Shown: positions 53,775 through 63,062 of the stretch, piece after piece
Numbering within the stretch: the stretch's first letter is position 1
Layout of the letters: the number at the start of each line of letters is the position of its first letter
DNA from: Salinibacterium sp. TMP30
Lineage (GTDB): Bacteria; Actinomycetota; Actinomycetes; Actinomycetales; Microbacteriaceae
Reading direction: 5' to 3'
Length of the DNA stretch: 64,000 nucleotides
Assembly: GCF_038397785.1 (NCBI RefSeq)
Contig: NZ_CP151642.1
Location: forward strand, 992,001-1,056,000
Program-made: the position numbers and the translations under genes
Notes under the pieces: model-generated
Databases searched by the model: none
Seen by the model: only the letters and a program-made list of their open reading frames with translations
Told to the model about the DNA's origin: nothing

Positions 53775-54564
53775 CAAGCCCGCCGCGCGCGCCGACATCC
53801 CTCGCGCGCGCCGGATCGTTGTCAAAGTCGGCTCGTCATCGGTCAGCGGCGTCAACGTTGGCCAGATCGGCGCTCTCGTCGATGCGCTAGCCAGTGCGCA
53901 CGCAGCCGGATCAGAAGTCATCCTTGTCTCGTCGGGCGCGATCGCAACGGGCATCCCTTTTTTGAAACTTGATGGGCGGCCAACCGATCTCGCAACCCAG
54001 CAGGCTGCCGCCGCTGTCGGCCAGAATGTGCTCATCTATCGTTATCAGGAAAGTTTCGACCGCTACGGAGTTGTTGCGGCGCAAATCTTGCTGACCGCAG
54101 GCGACATGGAGAACCCGACGCACCACAGCAATGCTCAGCGAGCAATGGAACGGCTGCTGGGCTTGAAAATTTTACCCATCGTGAACGAGAACGACACAGT
54201 TGCGACTCACGAGATCCGGTTCGGGGATAACGACCGGCTAGCGGCGCTCGTCTCGGTGCTGGTACGTGCCGACATGCTCGTTTTGCTCTCGGACATTGAT
54301 GCGCTGTATACGAAACCGCCCTCCGATCCGGGTGCCGAGCGCATCGACTTCGTTGCTTTCGACAACGACCTTAGCCATGTGACCTTTGGAGATATTGGTG
54401 CGGCAGGCGTGGGCACGGGTGGTGCGGGAACCAAAGTTGCTGCCGCCAAGCATGCGGCGGCGGCGGGTATCCCCGTGCTCTTGGCTGAAACCGGCAGTGT
54501 AGCGGCGGCCCTGGCGGGACACTCGCTTGGCACCTGGTTCGAGGCGGATGCCGCAGCAATTTAG
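53767..54564 (+). CDS. proB: Glutamate 5-kinase
   Basis: ProB phosphorylates glutamate in the first step of proline synthesis. The 265-residue protein has the amino-acid-kinase fold: [55 protein letters not shown] and [15 protein letters not shown]. It lacks the C-terminal PUA domain of E. coli ProB. I choose GTG 53767 because GGAG is four bases upstream and the product then reads [16 protein letters not shown]; an ATG five codons earlier is possible. It overlaps obgE by eight bases, so its translation is linked to that of obgE. proA follows after 39 bp. Confidence 0.94.
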   Translation: MTSKPAARADIPRARRIVVKVGSSSVSGVNVGQIGALVDALASAHAAGSEVILVSSGAIATGIPFLKLDGRPTDLATQQAAAAVGQNVLIYRYQESFDRYGVVAAQILLTAGDMENPTHHSNAQRAMERLLGLKILPIVNENDTVATHEIRFGDNDRLAALVSVLVRADMLVLLSDIDALYTKPPSDPGAERIDFVAFDNDLSHVTFGDIGAAGVGTGGAGTKVAAAKHAAAAGIPVLLAETGSVAAALAGHSLGTWFEADAAAI

Positions 54565-54603
54565 AGGTCGATAGCGCGCGATGACCGCCGCTACACTCTG
54601 AAT

Positions 54604-55872
54604 ATGGTTGATTCAGCTGAAGTTGAGCACACGATTGCCGAGAAGCTTGAGGCGGCGCGAGCCGCATCTCGAACTCTGAGCACGCTCACTACGGTCCACA
54701 AGAATGCGGCACTCAGCGCTATCGCATGGGATGTCGCGGCGAACGCCGAAAAGATCATCGCCGCCAATGCGCTCGATCTGGAACGTGGCGCGAGTAGTGG
54801 CATGGCTGAGGGTCTCCAAGATCGTCTGCGATTGACGCAGGCTCGAATCGATCAGCTTTCTGCAGCGGTGCTCGAGATTATCGAACTCGCCGACCCCGTC
54901 GGCACGGTTGTTCGCGGCTCTGTGCTTCCGAACGGCCTTTCGGTGTCACAAGTGCGAGTGCCATTCGGTGTAATTGGCGCCATCTATGAAGCGCGGCCAA
55001 ACGTGACAATTGATATTGCTGCACTCGCGCTCAAAAGTGGCAACGCGGTTGTACTTCGTGGCGGTTCGGCTGCCGAAAACTCAAACCGTGTGCTTGTGGA
55101 CATTATTCAGGCCGCACTTCAGAGCGTCGGTGTCGCGCCAACGGCAGTTCAAACGGTTGACGAATTCGGTCGCGATGGGGCGAAGGCACTGATGCAAGCC
55201 CGTGGCTTCGTTGACGTGCTGATTCCTCGGGGGAGTGCTCAGCTCATCCAGACCGTCGTTCAGGAATCGACGGTTCCGGTGATCGAAACTGGTGCAGGAA
55301 TCGTTCACGTCTTCCTCGATGAGTCCGCGGACGAAACGACCGCGATCGAGATCGTGCACAACGCGAAAGTGCAGCGGCCCAGCGTCTGTAATGCGCTTGA
55401 GACACTTCTCGTGCACGAAGCTGCGGCTGAACGACTCATTCCCGCTGTTCTTACACGGCTTGCCGACGCTGGGGTGACGATCCACGCCGACGAGCGCACG
55501 CGGCAGTTGTTTCCTCAGGCTGTGGCTGCGGGCGATGATGCGTGGTCTGTAGAGCACTTGAGTTTGGACATCGCGGTGCGGGTCGTCGCGGACCTCGATG
55601 CGGCGATTGACCACATCACGACATATTCAACGAAACACACCGAATCAATCATCACCAACGACCTTGCAAATGCGGACCGTTTTCTCGCCGAGGTTGATTC
55701 CGCAGTGGTAATGGTGAACGCCTCGACGAGGTTCACGGATGGTGCGGAGTTCGGGTTTGGGGCCGAAGTTGGCATCTCCACTCAAAAACTTCACGCTCGG
55801 GGCCCTATGGGTTTGTCGGAACTCACCAGCACCAAGTGGGTTGTGCGCGGTAGCGGTCAGGTGCGCAGCTAG
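54604..55872 (+). CDS. proA: Gamma-glutamyl phosphate reductase
   Basis: ProA reduces glutamyl 5-phosphate to the semialdehyde, the second proline step. The 422-residue protein has the aldehyde-dehydrogenase fold: VPFGVIGAIYEARPNVTIDIAALALKSGN (split as VPFGVIGAIYEARPN and TIDIAALALKSGN), LIPRGSAQLIQ, the catalytic Cys in QRPSVCNALETLLVH, and GAEFGFGAEVGISTQKLHARGPMG. It lies 39 bp after proB and is likely cotranscribed. Confidence 0.96.
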   Translation: MVDSAEVEHTIAEKLEAARAASRTLSTLTTVHKNAALSAIAWDVAANAEKIIAANALDLERGASSGMAEGLQDRLRLTQARIDQLSAAVLEIIELADPVGTVVRGSVLPNGLSVSQVRVPFGVIGAIYEARPNVTIDIAALALKSGNAVVLRGGSAAENSNRVLVDIIQAALQSVGVAPTAVQTVDEFGRDGAKALMQARGFVDVLIPRGSAQLIQTVVQESTVPVIETGAGIVHVFLDESADETTAIEIVHNAKVQRPSVCNALETLLVHEAAAERLIPAVLTRLADAGVTIHADERTRQLFPQAVAAGDDAWSVEHLSLDIAVRVVADLDAAIDHITTYSTKHTESIITNDLANADRFLAEVDSAVVMVNASTRFTDGAEFGFGAEVGISTQKLHARGPMGLSELTSTKWVVRGSGQVRS

Positions 55873-55902
55873 ACTGTTCTAGGTTTTGTGAATGGAGATT
55901 TG

Positions 55903-56097
55903 ATGTCTATTTTTCTGAATGTACTTGCGTCGGGTGAAGAGTTGGCACCGCTGATTCTGCCGGTGCTCGCTTTTCCGCTCATTGCGGCAGTCGTCTTCAC
56001 GACTCTCGGTTTCGTCACGTGGAGCTTCCGCGACGTCGCCAACCGCCACGCTGTTCAGCCCGCAAAGGCTGGCGACGCTCACGGCGCAGGCCACTAG
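55903..56097 (+). CDS. Small single-helix membrane protein
   Basis: The 64-residue protein has one central helix (LAFPLIAAVVFTTLGFVTWSF) flanked by an N-terminal LNVLASGEELAPLI and a His-rich polar tail (DVANRHAVQPAKAGDAHGAGH, ending at 64). A similar small protein sits between proA and nadD in many relatives; its function is unknown. GGAG lies five bases before ATG 55903. It ends nine bases before nadD. Confidence 0.82.
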   Translation: MSIFLNVLASGEELAPLILPVLAFPLIAAVVFTTLGFVTWSFRDVANRHAVQPAKAGDAHGAGH

Positions 56098-56106
56098 GAC
56101 CTATTC

Positions 56107-56712
56107 GTGTCGGTTGAGACGGCGCGGCGACGTGCGCGCATCGGCGTCATGGGTGGCACTTTCGATCCCATCCACAACGGCCACCTTGTAGCGGCAAGCG
56201 AGGCTCAGCAGCAGTTTGACCTCGATGAGGTCGTATTTGTTCCCACGGGCAAGCCGTGGATGAAGTCAACGGTCACCGCCGGAGAACACCGGTACCTGAT
56301 GACGGTAATTGCCACTGCAGCCAACCCTGGCTTCAACGTCAGCCGCGTTGACTTGGAACGTGAGGGGCCTACCTACACGATCGACACGCTGCGTGACATG
56401 CGCAAGGCCTACCCGGATGCCGACCTTTTCTTCATTACGGGTGCCGATGCCATGGCTCAGATCATGGAATGGAAAGACGTTTCTGAGGTATGGACGCTTG
56501 CACATTTCATAGCAGTTTCACGGCCAGGACACGCCTTAACTATTAGCGGATTGCCTGAGCAGGGCGTAAGCTCGTTAGAAGTGCCGGCGCTTGCGATCTC
56601 ATCCACTGATTGCCGAACCAGGGTCAGTCAGGGCTTCCCGGTCTGGTATTTGGTTCCGGATGGTGTCGTTCAATATATTGCCAAGCACCATTTGTATCGG
56701 AGTATGCCATGA
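56107..56712 (+). CDS. nadD: Nicotinate-nucleotide adenylyltransferase
   Basis: NadD makes nicotinate adenine dinucleotide in NAD synthesis. The 201-residue protein has the nucleotidyltransferase motifs [18 protein letters not shown] (HxGH) and [13 protein letters not shown] (ISxTxxR). It starts at GTG 56107 and shares an ATGA overlap with the next gene. It is part of the proA-small protein-nadD-disordered protein-rsfS run. Confidence 0.96.
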   Translation: MSVETARRRARIGVMGGTFDPIHNGHLVAASEAQQQFDLDEVVFVPTGKPWMKSTVTAGEHRYLMTVIATAANPGFNVSRVDLEREGPTYTIDTLRDMRKAYPDADLFFITGADAMAQIMEWKDVSEVWTLAHFIAVSRPGHALTISGLPEQGVSSLEVPALAISSTDCRTRVSQGFPVWYLVPDGVVQYIAKHHLYRSMP

Positions 56713-58262
56713 CCACTTTTCACGATCCGCCGCCGCAATCGCGCCGCGCGGCACGTCAGAGTGAGCGCGAACGAGCCTCTGACCAGCAGCCAACGGTAGA
56801 GGGTTTTACGACTTTCCCTTCGAAAGAAGCTGCAGAAAATCGTGTCGACGAATCCCGCGCAAACACCGACGATGTCGGCTCGCCTGCCACTGTGCCACCA
56901 GATGCCGCGGTGCCACCAGATGCCGCGGTGCCACCAGCTTCCGCTGCGCAGACAACGCCGCCGGCTGCTGCCCCCGGTGCACCGCCTGCTCCTGCAGCAT
57001 CGCGCCCCTCGACCGATGCCGCCTACCGTGCTGCGCCGCCGCCCTCACCTCACAGCCAGTATTCGACGTTCGCGCCGCCACCACCACCCGCGACCGTCGC
57101 CCCGCAGGCTCCTCCTGCTGCTGATGAGCCCAGCGAGCGCCCCTCACCACCTCCTGCCGTACCGGCAGTGAGTGAAACGAATGCACCCGAACGCACACTG
57201 ACGCGTCGTGAACTTCGAGAACTCCGCTCACGCCAAGAAGCCGAACTTGCGGATGCCGCACCCGCGTCCATGCAGCCTACCGCCCAGCCGGTGACGGTGG
57301 AGCAGATGGTTCCTGTCTACATCGAACCGCCGGCACTTGTGGATCCACTATCGGTGGCCCCGCACGCTGCGTCGGCTAGCGAACCACCGGAAAACGCGCT
57401 CAGTGTGTTTGAGTCGTTGCTTGCCAACGCCGATGGTTCTGCGAACAATGAAGCGACCGCTGACGCACCACCTTCGCCCCTGGTCGACCGACTGCGTGAT
57501 GCTGGCCCTGCAAAGTCTGTTTCCGAACTCAACTTCGGTGACGCAGGCACTCCGGTAGCCGCTGAGCAGACGTTAGGTGTCGTGGATGTTGAGCCCGCTG
57601 CGACAGGTGAGGCTCCAACAACGAACCTCAGCAATGCCCGTGCAGAGTTCGACGAGCAGGCGCGCAAGCGACTCGATGGTGAACTTCCCGCCATCATCGA
57701 GCTGCAAATTGGTGTAGCCGACGCTGAAACCGCGTCGGCAGCGCCTCTAGCAGTGCCGAACCCAGCGCCGACCATTGACTCATTGGGAGTGAAGCTCGCG
57801 CCAACAGGTCATTGGTCTCGACAGGCTGCAGAGGAAGACGAGCCCAGTGACGCCCTCATCACCAGAACCATTGGCAGCGGAACAAGCACCACCAGCGCAC
57901 TAGTCTTACCGGCTATTCCGTTTGCTACCGACATCCGGGGTCCATTGAACTCACGCGGTGAGGCGATGCTCACTGGCTCGATCGATTTGCCGAGCATGCT
58001 CTCCGCGAGCGGCGTTTCTGATCGCTTCGACCACGCAGACATCGATTCTCTACTCGACCTCAACGACAGCGACATGGTGTCGACGGACTCGGCTCCTGTT
58101 CGTGCGGTTAAAGCAGTGAGCACGTTCTCGAACCAGTCAGTAACTCAGACTCAGAAACCGAAAGGCACCCGTGCGCTCACGGTGCTGCTGATTTCTGCTT
58201 CGTCGATGGCCGTTGTGGTTGCTGGCCTTCTCGTGGCGGCCTTCGCGTTCAACATGTTGTAG
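56709..58262 (+). CDS. Long disordered protein with a C-terminal membrane anchor
   Basis: The 517-residue protein is mostly Pro/Ala/Ser/Asp-rich and without a recognisable fold. Near residue 60 it has a tandem repeat (PPDAAV, twice plus part), later a proline-rich region (about 100-160), a short basic-helix stretch [17 protein letters not shown], and one C-terminal transmembrane helix ([21 protein letters not shown]) with almost no tail, so most of it would lie in the cytoplasm. It overlaps nadD by four bases and precedes rsfS, the usual place of such proteins in this group. No function is known. Confidence 0.8.
   Translation: MTTFHDPPPQSRRAARQSERERASDQQPTVEGFTTFPSKEAAENRVDESRANTDDVGSPATVPPDAAVPPDAAVPPASAAQTTPPAAAPGAPPAPAASRPSTDAAYRAAPPPSPHSQYSTFAPPPPPATVAPQAPPAADEPSERPSPPPAVPAVSETNAPERTLTRRELRELRSRQEAELADAAPASMQPTAQPVTVEQMVPVYIEPPALVDPLSVAPHAASASEPPENALSVFESLLANADGSANNEATADAPPSPLVDRLRDAGPAKSVSELNFGDAGTPVAAEQTLGVVDVEPAATGEAPTTNLSNARAEFDEQARKRLDGELPAIIELQIGVADAETASAAPLAVPNPAPTIDSLGVKLAPTGHWSRQAAEEDEPSDALITRTIGSGTSTTSALVLPAIPFATDIRGPLNSRGEAMLTGSIDLPSMLSASGVSDRFDHADIDSLLDLNDSDMVSTDSAPVRAVKAVSTFSNQSVTQTQKPKGTRALTVLLISASSMAVVVAGLLVAAFAFNML
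56892..56937. repeat. 18-bp tandem repeat in the disordered protein gene
   Basis: The unit GTGCCACCAGATGCCGCG occurs twice exactly (56892-56909, 56910-56927) followed by a partial third copy, encoding repeated VPPDAA. The unit length keeps the frame. Confidence 0.9.
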
Positions 58263-58298
58263 ATTTAACTCTTTGCCCTATTTCCTATTAAGGACCCT

Positions 58299-58688
58299 GT
58301 GACTGCTTCTCCTCGTGCTAACGAGCTACTTTCCATCGTCGCGAACGCCGCCGACGCCAAGCAGGCGACGGATATGGTCGCACTGGATGTCACTGGTCCC
58401 ACGCCCTACGCCGATATTTTCTTCTTGGCCACCGGTCGCAACGAGCGCAATGTGCAATCAATTGCGTCGGAAATCGAAGAGAAGATGATCGAAGCCGGCG
58501 CTAAGCCCATGCGTCGCGAGGGCCGGGCTGAGGGTCGCTGGATCCTCCTCGATTTCGGTCACGTTGTGGCGCACATCTTCCATGAAGAAGATCGTCTTTA
58601 TTATTCGCTCGACCGCTTGTGGAGCGATTGCCCCGTCATTCCCCTCAAGATCGCGACAAAATCCGAGCCCGAAGCAGACTCTGTTTAG
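58299..58688 (+). CDS. rsfS: Ribosomal silencing factor RsfS
   Basis: RsfS binds L14 and blocks joining of the ribosomal subunits in starvation. The 129-residue protein has the family pattern VALDVTGPTPYADIFFLATGRNERNVQSIA, GRAEGRWILLDFGHVVAHIFHEEDRLYYSLDRLW (here in parts GRWILLDFG and HIFHEEDRLYY). It starts at GTG 58299, 36 bp after the disordered protein gene. Confidence 0.95.
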   Translation: MTASPRANELLSIVANAADAKQATDMVALDVTGPTPYADIFFLATGRNERNVQSIASEIEEKMIEAGAKPMRREGRAEGRWILLDFGHVVAHIFHEEDRLYYSLDRLWSDCPVIPLKIATKSEPEADSV

Positions 58689-58708
58689 TTAGTGTCGTTT
58701 GATTCCTT

Positions 58709-58821
58709 CACACTTCGTAACCCAATTTGTTGGGGCCGGAGTGTGCTGGTTCTCTTGATCTAGCCGGGCAGTTAGACCCCGCGGCGGTTCACCATGAATC
58801 GCCTTCATTCTTTGGGGTTTC
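58709..58821 (+). promoter_or_regulatory. Structured leader of metN-metI-metQ, possible translational switch
   Basis: Stem A is CACACT (58709-58714) with AGTGTG (58740-58745), enclosing CCCAA-TTTG-TTGGG. Stem B is AGACCCC (58774-58780) with GGGGTTT (58814-58820), enclosing GGCG/CGCC (58783-58786 and 58800-58803). Stem B covers the only G-rich ribosome-binding candidate, three or four bases before the metN ATG. It does not match the SAM-I or SAM-IV core that I know. Confidence 0.45.
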
Positions 58822-59811
58822 ATGATTACGCTTTCTTCCGTCACCAAGACGTTTGGTGCCGCCGCAAACGTGGTTCGTGCGCTCGACGATGTGAGTATCG
58901 TTGTACAACGCGGCGAGATATTCGGTGTGATTGGCCAGAGCGGGGCGGGCAAAAGCACACTCATCCGCACCGTCAATCTTCTTGAACGACCCGACTCGGG
59001 CACCGTTACGGTCGCCGGCCGTGAATTGACCGCGTTGAGCGACCGCGACCTACTTCAGGCGCGGCGTGAGATCGGAATGGTTTTCCAGCAGTTCAATCTG
59101 CTCGATAGCCGAACGGTGCGTGGCAACGTTGAGCTCGCCCTTGAAGTTGTTGGGGTAAACCGTAGCGAACGCACCGGCCGTACCAACGAGATTCTTGAGC
59201 TCGTGGGCCTTGAGCACAAGGCGAAGCAGTACCCGGCACAACTTTCGGGTGGACAGAAGCAGCGTGTGGGAATCGCTCGAGCGCTGGCCTCCCGCCCTCG
59301 GGTTTTGCTCAGCGACGAAGCAACCAGCGCGCTCGACCCTGAAACTACCGATTCGATCCTGCAGTTGCTTCGCAGCCTCAACCGTGAACTTGGTCTCACC
59401 ATTTTGCTGATCACTCATGAGATGGATGTCGTCAAAAGCATCTGTGATTCCGCAGCGCTCATGAGCGGTGGCCGCATTCTCGAGCAAGGCCGTTTGGTTG
59501 ATTCGCTTGCCCAGCCGGGCTCGCAGCTTGCGCGTGGCCTATTTCCGCTTGGTGAGCTGCCCGAGGGCAGTTCCACCGTCATCGATGTGACGTTCGCCGG
59601 TTTATCGTCGGGACGACCCGTCGTGGCTCAACTTGCCCGCACTCATCAACTCGATGTTGGTCTGATTGGTGCTGCGATGGAGACAATCGGCGGCGCCCAG
59701 TCGGGGCGTACCCGCCTCGAACTTCCGGGACCGATTGAGGCACACACTGCGGCGATCGATGATCTGCGCGCACAGGGGCTTGTTGTTGAGATTGTGAGGA
59801 GCGGACGGTGA
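58822..59811 (+). CDS. metN: Methionine ABC transporter ATP-binding protein
   Basis: MetN energises uptake of methionine. The 329-residue protein has Walker A GQSGAGKS, Q-loop VFQQFNLLDSRTV, signature LSGGQKQR, Walker B LLSDEATSALDP and H-loop LITHEMDVV, then the C-terminal NIL regulatory domain (about 255-329) that binds methionine and inhibits transport when the cell is replete. It overlaps metI by four bases. Confidence 0.95.
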   Translation: MITLSSVTKTFGAAANVVRALDDVSIVVQRGEIFGVIGQSGAGKSTLIRTVNLLERPDSGTVTVAGRELTALSDRDLLQARREIGMVFQQFNLLDSRTVRGNVELALEVVGVNRSERTGRTNEILELVGLEHKAKQYPAQLSGGQKQRVGIARALASRPRVLLSDEATSALDPETTDSILQLLRSLNRELGLTILLITHEMDVVKSICDSAALMSGGRILEQGRLVDSLAQPGSQLARGLFPLGELPEGSSTVIDVTFAGLSSGRPVVAQLARTHQLDVGLIGAAMETIGGAQSGRTRLELPGPIEAHTAAIDDLRAQGLVVEIVRSGR

Positions 59812-60509
59812 TCGATTCTCAGGCTCCCGGCTTCTGGCCGCAGCTATTCGAAACGCTCCTGAAGGCAACGGGGGAGACCCTGTACCAGGTGGGTGTCACG
59901 ATGCTCATCACGATCATTGTTGGGCTCGCAGCAGGCACTCTTCTGGTGATAACTGACCGCGGGGGCATCCTGGAGCGACCGTTCGGCAGCCTTGTGGTTG
60001 GGCGCATCATCAACGCCGTTCTTCAAACGGTGGTGAACTTGGGGCGTTCGATCCCGTTCATCATCCTGATGATCGCCCTCATCCCTTTCACGAGGCTGTT
60101 GCTGGGTTCGGCATTCGGTGTAACGGCCGCGATTGTGCCGCTCACCGTGGCGGCGATTCCGTTTTACGCGCGAATCGTTGAGATTTCGTTGCGCGAGGTC
60201 AACGAGGGACTCGTCGAGGCAGGTCACTCCCTGGGTGCGACTCGATGGCAGTTGGTTTCGAAAGTGATTGTTCCTGAGGCGGTCCCTGGCCTCATCCGTG
60301 GCTTTACAACGACAGTGGTGTCGATTGTGAACTACTCGGCAATTGTGGGCGCGATTGGTGGTGGAGGTCTTGGCGATGTTGCTATTCGCTATGGTCACCA
60401 GCGCTACAGCGTCATCCACATTGTTGCGGTAATCATCGTGTTGGTGGCGATTGTGCAGATCATTCAGGTGGTCGGCGCTCGCCTGGCGAGCCGAATGTCT
60501 CACCGCTGA
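59808..60509 (+). CDS. metI: Methionine ABC transporter permease
   Basis: The 233-residue protein has five to six helices and the EAA loop LVEAGHSLGATRWQLVSKVIVPEA, and the MetI/AbcD hallmarks NLGRSIPFIILMIALIPFTR (as NLGRSIPFII and ALIPFTR) and GAIGGGGLGDVAIRYGHQRY. It starts at GTG 59808, overlapping metN by four bases; metQ follows 78 bp later. Confidence 0.95.
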   Translation: MIDSQAPGFWPQLFETLLKATGETLYQVGVTMLITIIVGLAAGTLLVITDRGGILERPFGSLVVGRIINAVLQTVVNLGRSIPFIILMIALIPFTRLLLGSAFGVTAAIVPLTVAAIPFYARIVEISLREVNEGLVEAGHSLGATRWQLVSKVIVPEAVPGLIRGFTTTVVSIVNYSAIVGAIGGGGLGDVAIRYGHQRYSVIHIVAVIIVLVAIVQIIQVVGARLASRMSHR

Positions 60510-60587
60510 CCCTGTCGGCGGCTTACCCCTGAGTAGTTTTCCCATTTTCACGTACCACCGTTCGTTTTCTCTCGATTAAGGAATGTC

Positions 60588-61415
60588 ATGTCACGCTCCA
60601 AATTCTTCTCACTCTCCACTGTGGCCGCCGCTGGCGTGCTCGCTCTGACCCTGGCTGGATGCTCGGCTCCCGCTGAGGAAGCGGCGCCTACTGATGGCAC
60701 GCTCGGCTCGCTCACGGTTGGCGCTACCGCCACCCCTGCAGGCGAGATCGTTCAGTTTGTGATCGACAGCGGGCAGGCCGAAGCGGCTGGTCTCGAGCTT
60801 GAGATCGTCGAATTCACTGACTACACCACGCCGAACCCGGCGCTGAGCGAGGGCAGCCTCGACGTCAACCTGTTCCAACACGAACCGTTCTTGGATCTCT
60901 TCAACGAGAACACGGGCGACAACCTGTCTGTTGTTGGCCAGGTCTACCTCCCGCCTCTGGCCCTCTACTCGAAGACTGTCGATGAGCTCGCTGACCTGAA
61001 GGATGGTGCCAAGATCGCGTTGCCGAATGATGCCAGCAACGAGGGTCGTGCGCTTCTCCTGCTTGCGGATGCTGGACTCATCGAGACCACGGATGCGCCG
61101 TCGACTGTTGCGGACATCACCGCCAACCCGAACGACTTCACCTTCATTGAGATCGATGCGGCAAGCCTGCCTTCGGCCCTTGATGATCAGGATGCCGCCA
61201 TCGTCAACTTCAACTACGCGGGTGCGGCGGGCCTGACCGGTGACCTGCAGTTGGTTACGGAGCCGACCACGAGCTCGTACTACAACATCCTTGCCACCCG
61301 CGATGAGCTCACGAGCGACCCGCGCGTGCTCACGCTGTATGAACTGTTGACCTCTGACGAGACGAAGGCGTACATCAGCGACTTCTACGCCGGACTCGTT
61401 ATCCCCGTTGCCTAA
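60588..61415 (+). CDS. metQ: Methionine-binding lipoprotein (NlpA/MetQ family)
   Basis: The 275-residue precursor has a lipoprotein signal with lipobox TLAGC (Cys25). The mature part has the MetQ pattern: VGATATPAGEIVQFV, LNPALSEGSLDVNLFQHEPFLD-like segment (TPNPALSEGSLDVNLFQHE), LALYSKTVDELADLKDGAKIALPNDASNEGRAL in parts, and VNFNYAGAAGL. AAGGAA lies a few bases before ATG 60588. It is the third gene of the metNIQ operon and is followed by a terminator. Confidence 0.94.
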   Translation: MSRSKFFSLSTVAAAGVLALTLAGCSAPAEEAAPTDGTLGSLTVGATATPAGEIVQFVIDSGQAEAAGLELEIVEFTDYTTPNPALSEGSLDVNLFQHEPFLDLFNENTGDNLSVVGQVYLPPLALYSKTVDELADLKDGAKIALPNDASNEGRALLLLADAGLIETTDAPSTVADITANPNDFTFIEIDAASLPSALDDQDAAIVNFNYAGAAGLTGDLQLVTEPTTSSYYNILATRDELTSDPRVLTLYELLTSDETKAYISDFYAGLVIPVA

Positions 61416-61456
61416 GGGAAATCCTCGCTAACTAGGCTACGTTTCTGCTTGCGCGT

Positions 61457-61492
61457 GGGGCGGTCAGCATCCAATCGGATGCCGGTCGCCCC
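61457..61492 (+). terminator. metNIQ terminator
   Basis: GGGGCG-GTCA-GCATCC and GGATGC-CGGT-CGCCCC pair around AATC, 41 nt after the metQ stop, followed by TTGCTGCTT. Confidence 0.8.
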
Positions 61493-61622
61493 TTGCTGCT
61501 TAGCCACGTTCTTGCTGTGATTCTGAGGAACTTTGGGCTCGGAACGCTCAGATGGTTCTGGATGCCCCGCGCATGTACTATTCTTGAGAAGTTGCATTTT
61601 CGGTAACGAAGATAAGACAAAT

Positions 61623-61699
61623 GGGTCCATGGCGCAGCCCGGTAGCGCACCTGCATGGCATGCAGGGGGTCAGGGGTTCGAATCCCCTTGGATCCACCA
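61623..61699 (+). tRNA. tRNA-Ala (GGC)
   Basis: The cloverleaf has acceptor GGGTCCA/TGGATCC (one G-U pair), D arm GCGCAGCCCGGTAGCGC, anticodon stem CCTGC/GCAGG with loop ATGGCAT (anticodon GGC), T arm AGGGG-TTCGAAT-CCCCT, discriminator A and an encoded CCA. It is 77 nt long. Confidence 0.96.
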
Positions 61700-61737
61700 A
61701 AACCCCTGATGAGAGGAATCTTTCGTCGGGGGTTTTT
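61699..61737 (+). terminator. Intrinsic terminator of tRNA-Ala
   Basis: AAAACCCC pairs with GGGGTTTT, with GATGA/TCGTC pairing inside, followed by a T-run (61733-61737). The next 113 bp up to the antiporter stop hold nothing I can identify. Confidence 0.85.
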
Positions 61738-61850
61738 GTGTGTCTAAGGCCCAGCGGGCCAGAAGTGGGCCATCTAAGGTCAGCAGCACTTGCGGGGGTT
61801 GAGGGCGTTTTCGCGCCACAACTTTCTGGCCTCTGCGTTCGTGAGCGTCG

Positions 61851-63053
61851 CTACGGCGCCGCGAGCGGTGTCGACTGTGGCGGGTTCCCGGCGTCCTTGC
61901 GCACGCGAGCCTTGAACCATTTGGCGTCAGGAATGCGCGCCAAGATGGGTCCGGAGACGATTGTCATGAGCACGTAGGCGGCTGCGAGCGGAGCAATCAT
62001 TGGCTCGATGCCGGCACCGACGGCGAGACCGGCGATCACGATCGAAAACTCTCCTCGAGGAGTCAACGTGAGACCTGTGCGCCAACGGCCGGCCGCCGCG
62101 ATTCCCGCTCGTTTAGCAGCGAGGTAGCCCGACAGCGTTTTGGTAGCGATCGTGACGATCGCGAGAGCAAATGCGGGAAGCAGTACTGGCACAATGTCTG
62201 CCGGAGATGTCGAAATTCCGAAGAAGACGAAGAATACTGCAGCGAAAAGGTCGCGCAGAGGAGTGATGAGCTGCGCCGACTGGTGTGCAACAGGTCCAGA
62301 GATTGCAATCCCGACCAAGAAGGCACCGACTGCGGCAGAAACGCTCACCTGCTCCGCAAGACCCGCTACCAGCATCGTGAGTCCGACCACGCCGAGGAGC
62401 AACGCTTCAGCGTTCTTGTCGGGAAGAAGCCGTGACAAGAATCGGCCGTGACGCAGCGCAACGTAGAGAATGATGAGAACAACCGCCACGGCGATTGCCA
62501 CGGTAAATGCGCCCTGCAACAGGCCAGCACCGATCACGAGCGCAGATAGCACCGGAAGGTAAAACGCCATAGCGAGGTCCTCCATCACGATGATGGAGAG
62601 GATGGTCGGTGTTTCCCGGTTACCGAGTCGGCCAAGGTCACGAACAACTTTTGCAATCACTCCCGACGATGACACCCACGTGACACCGGCCAACGCGACC
62701 ACAGCGGTGGGTTCCCAACCTAAAAGGATTGCGAACAGAGCACCGGGCAGGGCATTGAACACAGCATCAAGAATTCCCGAAACCTTGGATGTCTTGAGGT
62801 TCGAGACGAGCTCGTCGGCGGAATACTCCAAACCGAGCATCGCTAGCAGCAGAATTACACCGATCTGCGAACCGACTGCGAAGAACTCTTCTGAGGCCTG
62901 AAAGGGGAGAAGACCGCCCTCGCCAACGGCAAGGCCGGCAAGCAGATACAGCGGGATGGCAGAGAAACCAAAGCGTGCGGCAACTCGACCCAGCACGCTG
63001 AGAACCAGCAAGAGAGCGCCAACTTCAATGAGCAGCTGCGTCGTCTCATGCAT
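61851..63053 (-). CDS. Cation:proton antiporter (CPA2/KhtU-like)
   Basis: The 400-residue protein has about 12 helices and no fused cytoplasmic domain. CPA2 features are LYLLAGLAVGEGGLLPF, LLAMLGLEYSADEL, and the helix-5/6 segments VTWVSSSGVIAKVVRDLG and IIVMEDLAM, whose acidic residue is the likely ion site. It starts nine bases after a KhtT-like regulatory gene, so the pair probably exchanges K+ or Na+ for protons under control of the regulatory subunit. Confidence 0.92.
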   Translation of the reverse strand: MHETTQLLIEVGALLLVLSVLGRVAARFGFSAIPLYLLAGLAVGEGGLLPFQASEEFFAVGSQIGVILLLAMLGLEYSADELVSNLKTSKVSGILDAVFNALPGALFAILLGWEPTAVVALAGVTWVSSSGVIAKVVRDLGRLGNRETPTILSIIVMEDLAMAFYLPVLSALVIGAGLLQGAFTVAIAVAVVLIILYVALRHGRFLSRLLPDKNAEALLLGVVGLTMLVAGLAEQVSVSAAVGAFLVGIAISGPVAHQSAQLITPLRDLFAAVFFVFFGISTSPADIVPVLLPAFALAIVTIATKTLSGYLAAKRAGIAAAGRWRTGLTLTPRGEFSIVIAGLAVGAGIEPMIAPLAAAYVLMTIVSGPILARIPDAKWFKARVRKDAGNPPQSTPLAAP

Positions 63054-63062
63054 ACGCGAGCC

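Noticed and set aside
58709-58821. SAM riboswitch before metN
   Set aside because: The core sequences of SAM-I and SAM-IV riboswitches as I know them are not present; only generic stems are seen.
58794-58985. Leader peptide starting at ATG 58794 in the metN leader
   Set aside because: The 63-codon frame runs out of phase into metN, has an Arg/Cys-rich shadow composition and no ribosome-binding site.
61623-61850. tRNA-Ala as an integration site for a mobile element
   Set aside because: No integrase, direct repeat of the tRNA 3' end or foreign-looking genes follow; a terminator and a housekeeping-type antiporter pair do.
61621-61977. 118-codon plus-strand frame across tRNA-Ala and the antiporter end
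   Set aside because: It reads through the tRNA and its terminator and is antisense to the antiporter gene.
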